From positions 26,819,313 to 26,883,312 of the forward strand of contig CM051457.1 of the NCBI GenBank assembly GCA_028274465.1: 64,000 bases of DNA, written 5' to 3'. The notes under the pieces were generated by a model. The model searched no databases and had not been told where the DNA came from. It worked only from the letters and a program-made list of their open reading frames with translations. Positions 59,205 to 64,000 of the stretch are shown in pieces. The number at the start of each line of letters is the position of its first letter. The stretch's first letter is position 1. The position numbers and the translations under genes were made by a program. Origin of the DNA: Plantago ovata (Eukaryota > Streptophyta > Magnoliopsida > Lamiales > Plantaginaceae).

Positions 59205-60707
59205 ATGATCGTGCGGAATGTAAGGGGGCTCAATAAGGTGGCTAAACATAAGGAGATTTGCTCCCGTCTCATAGATTGGAACGTTAGCATAGCCAACCTT
59301 TTGGAAACTAGAGTTAAAGTATCAAAAGCTGAGAAGATACGAAGGAAATTGGGCAGTAAGTGGAAAAGTTTTGATAATTATAGTGCCCATGCGAATGGAA
59401 GAATTTGGGTTTTATGGGATCCATGTCGAGTTCGAGTCCAAATGTTGCAATGTACAGATCAACTCCTACACTGTCACGTCTGGGATGTCAATGGTGTTGA
59501 TAAAGGCTTCTTCACCTTTATCTATGCGCATAATCAACTGGAACGGAGAAGAACTTTGTGGACTGATTTGCAAACTATGGCACAACAACTTACCGGAGCT
59601 TGGTTATGTATCGGAGATCTTAATAATGTCATGGGTACTGGTGACCGTGAGGGTGGTAATGAGGTGCATGTGCACAAATACACAGACTTGGCGAATATGA
59701 TGATGAATACAGGCCTCTCTGCACTTACAACACAAGGTGGCCCTTTTACGTGGTCTAATCGACACGACCACGATGTGATTTATTCTCGTATCGATCATGC
59801 CATAGCAAATGTGGACTGGTTCCGCTCAAATCCCAATTTGGTTGTCGACATTTTAGAACCTGGACTTTCGGACCATGCCCCATTGCACCTTAAACAGCTT
59901 CTGCCCAATCGCCCTGGACGACGTAGCTTCCGCTTCCTCAATTGTCTTGCTGAGTCACCTGAGTTTCAACGTACTGTTACAACTGGTTGGAAAATAACCA
60001 GACATGGCACTCGACAAGCAATAGTTTGGAGAAAATTAAAGAATCTGCAGCAGTGTTTTCGTGGTATGACTAAACGCATTTCTGGTCTACCGGATAAAAT
60101 CCAGGCAGCCAGGTTGCAACTTGAACACACCCAGAACTGACTACGTGTTGACAAGTTTAATACCTCACTCATCCAGCAAATGAAAGAGAATAGCCTTCAG
60201 CTGGAAAAATGGCACAACATAGAGGAAAAAGTAATGCACCAAAAGTCGAAAATCGACTGGTTGAAACTCGGTGATGGCAACACGAGTTTCTTCCATGCTT
60301 CAGTATGTGAGAAAAACAAAATGGTTGGCATGAAAAAATTGCACAAGGCTGATGGTAGAGAAGTCAATACTTATAAAGATATTGAGGAGGAGGTATTGGA
60401 ATTCTATGGTCAGTTAGTTGGCTCTTCTGCCAGCAGACTCGAGAGTGTTGACCTGCCTGCCTTCAGAAATGGACCACATCTCAACCAACAGGCTAGATGT
60501 GAACACATTCGGGATGTCACTGTGGAGGAAATATATGATGCATTAAAGAATATTGGTGAAAACAAGGCACCTGGAGTGGATGGCTTCACATCCAAATTCT
60601 TTAAAGCATCCTGGAATCTGATTAAAGATGACATTTTCATGTTGTACTTGAATTCTTCCAACAAGGAAAGCTTTATCCGGCATGGAATTGCACTTTGGTT
60701 ACTCTGA
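59205..60707 (+). pseudogene. LINE ORF2, endonuclease and start of reverse transcriptase
   Basis: APE-type endonuclease motifs in order: VRNVRGLNK, LLETRVK, AWLCIGDLNNVMG, SRIDHAIANVDW and LSDHAPLHL. In-frame TGA at 60138-60140; the same frame resumes and gives DWLKLGDGNTSFFH and NKAPGVDGFTSKFFK, the conserved lead-in to L1 reverse transcriptase. It ends by frameshift near 60690. Confidence 0.88.
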
Positions 60708-62234
60708 TTTCGAAAAAACCAGGAGCAACAACTATGAAGGAAATGAGGTCAATCTCTTGCTGCACAACAGTATACAAGATCATCTCCAAAATACTCACGA
60801 ATCGTTTGGGAAAAGTAATTAATGGGGTTGTGAATGATAGTCAATCAGCTTTTATCCCAGGGAGAACGATACAAGATAATATCTTGATGGCACAGGAACT
60901 GGTAAAGGGATACAGTAGAAATAGAATCTCACCTCGATGCATGGTGCAGATGGATCTACAAAAGGCGTATGATACTGTTGAGTGGCATGCCTTGGAAGGA
61001 ATACTGAAGGAATTGGGATTTCCTGCCCCTATTGTACGCTGGATCATGTTGTGTGTCACGTCTGTGTCATATAAATACTCAATCAATGGGGTGCCTTCGA
61101 AGATTCTGAAAGCGATACGGGGATTGCGGCAAGGGGATCCCATGTCACCTTTGCTCTTTGTATTAATAATGGAACACCTGCATCGTTGCCTCCAACAACT
61201 GGTATGTAATCCAAATTTTAATTTCCACCCCAAGTGTGATAAATTGAAGATAACAAACCTCTGTTTTGCGGATGATTTGATGTTGTTTATGAGGGGTGAT
61301 GTTGAGTCAGTTGAATTGATTATGAAGCAATTTGCTAAATTCTCTCGTTCTACTGGCTTAGTGGCTAACTTTGATAAAAGTAAAGTGTTCTTTGGGGGAG
61401 TCAGTGATGAAGAACAGGACCGTATCTTGCAATGTACAGGTTTCGCTAGGGGTGCCTTACCAGTTAAATATTTGGGAGTACCACTTGCATCCAGGAAACT
61501 AACAGTCAATATGTGCCAACCTTTGATTGACAAAATCTTAGGCCGCATCCGTCACTGGACCTCTAAACTCCTAAGTTATGCGGGACGCCAACAACTTGTC
61601 ACGAGTGTTATCTTCTCCATAACCAATTACTGGCTACAGGTCTTCCCCATCCCCAAGAAAGTGTTACACCACATCAAAAGCGTCTGCAGAGTCTACTTAT
61701 GGAGTGGCACAACAACATGTCCAAAAAAGCACTAGTTTCGTGGGAACATGTGTGTGACCCCCGAAGCTGCGGTGGGCTGAACATAATAGCCTTAACAGAA
61801 TGGAATCAGGCCCTCATGGCAAAGTTGCTGTGGAACATTCAAAAGAAAACCGATACATTATGGATACGGTGGATACACACATATTACATCAAGGGTAAGC
61901 CGCTGCAAACAATGGAAACGACGTCAAACTGCACCTGGGTATTTAAAAATATCCTCAAGTGTAGGCGTAAAATGGAGGATTTACAGGAATGGAGGGATTG
62001 CGTTAATGGAGGCAGATTTGCAGTTAACAAAATCTATAAGGGCCTCCGAGGTGTGAAGGAGAAAGTGTACTTGAAGGATTCGGTGCTGGGAAATATTCCG
62101 CGGCCCAGAGCCATCTTCATCCTATGGTTATGTATGCAAAAAGATTGCCTACAAAGGATCGCCTCGTGCGTTTTGGTTGTCAAATTGACAGCAACTGTTG
62201 CTTATGTGGAGAGGCTGAAAGTGCTGAGCACTTG
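60695..62234 (+). pseudogene. LINE reverse transcriptase core and zf-RVT start
   Basis: RT motifs: MRSISCCTTVYKIISKIL, QSAFIPGRTIQDNILMAQEL, MVQMDLQKAYDTVEW, GLRQGDPMSPLLFVL, CFADDLMLFMRG (catalytic ADD) and LPVKYLGVPLASRKLTVN. After a frameshift near 61720 the next part reads CGGLNIIALTEWNQALMAKL and LWIRWIHTYYIKG. The text then breaks at 62234, where a solo LTR is inserted. Confidence 0.9.
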
Positions 62235-62726
62235 TGTTGGAATATTTCAAAATATTTTGTTTTTACTAATATTACTACAATCTATTTCTATCTTTAGTAC
62301 TCTTCAACTTAGAGTTGATTTTATCATTGCCGGTTGTTAATTTTCTAGTCTTCAAAGTCTTATTATTAGTGGTCTAAAATATTTCCTAAAAGCTAGCTAA
62401 TTGGTTGTAGAATTAGTTTATTAACGTTCAAAAGTAAACTCAATAAATATTCTTGGATGAGTTTTTGGGGATAGATGAGCAGAATTTGTTTTTCTCTATC
62501 TTTTTCAACCAAAGCTTCTAAACACTGCAACTTTTCACTTGTGATAAACACTTGGACTATATAATTTCTACTGATTCATTGACACCGGCTTTAGCCGAAG
62601 AGTGCATTTAATCCTGGGAGTATATTCAATCGTTAGACGAATAATCCTGTATGACAGTGCTCGCACGACTTGCACTACTCACTTCTATATTGTTCTTGTT
62701 TGCATCTTTTTCGGTTTTTTCCAACA
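62235..62726. mobile_element. 492-bp solo LTR
   Basis: Starts TGTTGGAATATTTC and ends TTTTTTCCAACA, with target duplication ACTTG at 62230-62234 and 62727-62731. Removing the LTR and one duplicate restores the LINE frame (AEHLFFQCNATKQIF). It has no interior, so it arose by recombination between two LTRs. It is unrelated in sequence to the 1.8-1.9-kb Copia LTRs. Confidence 0.92.
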
Positions 62727-62731
62727 ACTTG

Positions 62732-63052
62732 TTCTTCCAATGCAATGCTACGAAACAGATCTTTCAGTCTGCTATGCGCTGGGTACAGGCTGATATTACT
62801 TGGACGGACTGGGAAACAAGCTTCAAGATGGTCAGCACCAAGGTGAAAATGAAGAGCAACAGGTCCAAACTGCTGAAGGGACTGATGGCGGAATTAATCT
62901 ATGAGATATGGAAGGCAAGAAATTCCTATATCTTTCAGCAAAAAGCCATTGACAATGATGAGATTGTGACGACTGCTATACGGCATGTGGTCCAGCGAAG
63001 TACCATCTATCCAAGGCTGCTACCGGAAGTAAACAGACTAATATTTGGTTGA
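62732..63052 (+). pseudogene. LINE C-terminal end
   Basis: Reads FFQCNATKQIFQSAMRWVQA, ITWTDWETSFKMV and LLKGLMAELIYEIWKARNSY, ending VNRLIFG with TGA at 63050. The same end (AIWQARNEFLFQQ, NLIFG) closes the LINE fragment at 20577-22058. Confidence 0.85.
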
Positions 63053-63188
63053 TGTTGTGTTAATTATGTTGCACTTGATTACCATAAATTGTGTAACTAG
63101 GTAATGTGGCTGGTATGGACCGTAGTGTCGACCCTCGTACTCAAACTGTTTTGGAAGTAATGAGAATATCGTTCGGTTCCAAAAAAAT

Positions 63189-63345
63189 AAAAACACACCA
63201 AATGTCGTTAAAATCATAACGGAAAATTTTAATACTAACAACTTAAAATCACACCATAACGCCTTAAAACCACACCAAATGATGTTAAAATCATAACGGA
63301 AACTTTCAATGTTAACAACTTAAAACCATACCGGTAAGGGGAAAA
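63189..63345. repeat. Two-copy ~77-bp repeat at the right end of the 9.6-kb unit
   Basis: ACACCAAATG...GTTAAAATCATAACGGAAA...CAACTTAAAA occurs at 63194 and 63272. Its AAAACCACACCAAA motif is the complement of the TTTGGTGTGGTTTT motif of the ~190-bp array and is also the LINE target. Confidence 0.7.
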
Positions 63346-63696
63346 TCAGATCTTTATATTAATTTAGTAAAGGTTGGCCTCTCCCAAGACTTTGGCATTC
63401 TTCATAGTTACCTTAATACTTAGAAGTCTAGTATTAGTATTAGTCTATTAGCTTCTCGATCACGTCAAGTCTTATATATAAGACCATTGACATCGCATGT
63501 AATATTATTCAGAATATATCAATAAACAAATATTAGGGTTTATATTCTTCTTATCGATTTTCAATACTTAGCATATGCTTATGTTTTAATTATCACCCCT
63601 TTAACGAAGGGCCTGAGCCTAAAATTAAAGGTGAGTTTACGAAAAGCGCCTGAGCAGGTGAGTAAATTCATCTATCCAAAATCGCGGAGTCTAACA

Positions 63697-64000
63697 TCAA
63701 ATAAATTTTATTAATGAAAAAATAATGTTGGAACTTGACGTGACTAAAGTATTAAAAAAAAAATTATGCAGCTTGTATAAAATATAGTTTTTAGAAAAAA
63801 AAATATGTTACCCTTAACCTTTTTAAAATGTTGCACTTTAGCCGTATATTTTTTAAAAATGTCATGATGCCACAAAACCTTTTTAAATAGTTGCACTTTA
63901 ATTTTTAACACCGCTAGTATGTCAAATGAATATTCCGTTAAACTAACCAACCCGCGCCTCTCTTCTCATAAGAAGAAAAAAAATCAAAACCAGAGAACTT
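63697..64000. other. Right edge, no gene
   Basis: AT-rich. The motif AACCTTTTTAAA..GTTGCACTTTA occurs twice about 61 bases apart (63817 and 63878). Nothing else is supported. Confidence 0.5.

Larger units (their letters stand above)
56804..63188 (+). mobile_element. LINE (L1-type) retrotransposon, about 4.0 kb without nested LTRs
   Basis: Flanked by AAAACCACACCAAAT (56789-56803) and AAAAACACACCAAAT (63189-63203), a 15-base target duplication with one mismatch. The left end is truncated inside ORF1. ORF1 has a zinc-knuckle-like YEWKPAFCQKCQKTGHDC and a frameshift near 57030. ORF2 starts at 59205 with an endonuclease, then reverse transcriptase and a C-terminal zinc region. One stop (60138) and at least three frameshifts (about 60690, 61720, 62150) kill it. 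It ends near 63180 in a short A-rich tail. Solo LTRs sit at 57287-59202 and 62235-62726. Confidence 0.92.
53801..63396. mobile_element. 9.6-kb insertion of unknown class in the 3' LTR
   Basis: The 3' LTR is cut between ATTCTTC (53794-53800) and ATTCTTC (63397-63403), while the 5' LTR has the uninterrupted site at 52220. This gives a 7-base target duplication. The ends (GTGAGTAAGTATATTGAG... and ...CTCCCAAGACTTTGGC) are not inverted repeats of each other, and there is no poly-A tail. Without the LINE nested in it, the unit is about 3.2 kb. It has a TATA box, a leader-like stretch, tandem ~190-bp repeats and a short 3' frame (56501-56614). Confidence 0.7.
51443..63696 (+). mobile_element. Short non-autonomous LTR retrotransposon, heavily interrupted
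   Basis: 5' LTR 51443-52514 (about 490 bp once a MITE is removed). 3' LTR 53598-53800 plus 63397-63696, split by a 9.6-kb insertion. LTRs begin TGATGAGAACTAAGATCG and end AATCGCGGAGTCTA(T/A)CA. A primer-binding-like TTGGTGCTTTCATTGAGAGG (52515-52534) directly follows the 5' LTR, and a purine tract AAAGGAGCGAGGAA (53584-53597) directly precedes the 3' LTR. The interior is only 1.08 kb. I found no target duplication, so one flank may be rearranged. Confidence 0.85.

Overview
This is nuclear DNA of a eudicot plant. The exons carry plant-type proteins, the introns have GT-AG borders, and telo-box and TATA promoters are visible. Plant LTR retrotransposons, a plant LINE family and several MITE types fill the gaps. 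I cannot name the species. GTTCA-rich repeats hint weakly at Caryophyllales, but this is not proof.

Host genes. 1-5226 (minus) holds the first three exons of the nuclear-pore membrane protein GP210/NUP210; its 3' part lies outside the window. 10161-20281 (plus) is an F-box/FBD gene broken by two LTR retrotransposons. 22575-29250 (plus) is a complete beta-COP (coatomer) gene coding for 948 aa, with a 5'UTR intron and a 3'UTR intron. 30149-33354 (plus) is a FLOE-like DUF1421 prion-like gene whose conserved N-terminus is out of frame with the rest. 35500-43305 (plus) is a CCCH zinc finger/RRM gene (C3H41/RBM26-27 type) with two 1-nt frameshifts. 44411-49213 holds scattered exons of a DDB1/CPSF_A-like gene, on both strands, around a 1.74-kb inverted repeat.

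Mobile DNA. 10555-17554 is a minus-strand Copia element with nearly identical 1.79-kb LTRs and a GTAAG target duplication; its PBS and gag are missing. 18939-20175 is a TRIM-like mini-element in the FBD exon. 20577-22058 is a 5'-truncated LINE. 49415-63696 is a deep nest: a 1-kb foldback MITE, then a short LTR element (51443-63696) whose 5' LTR carries a PIF/Harbinger-like MITE and whose 3' LTR is split by a 9.6-kb unit (53801-63396). That unit carries ~190-bp tandem repeats and a LINE, and the LINE in turn holds two solo LTRs. Most insertions can be placed to the base because an empty copy or a target duplication sits in the same window.

What stands out. (1) The DDB1-like hairpin locus could make long double-stranded RNA. 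(2) Two related Copia LTRs share an exon-like block ending in a GTAAGT donor. (3) Single-base frame breaks occur in the FLOE-like, CCCH and DDB1-like genes, while GP210 and beta-COP are intact. (4) The 9.6-kb unit is of unknown class. (5) A poly-A-only retroposition scar lies in the CCCH gene's 5'UTR intron. I found no credible tRNA, rRNA or CRISPR array.
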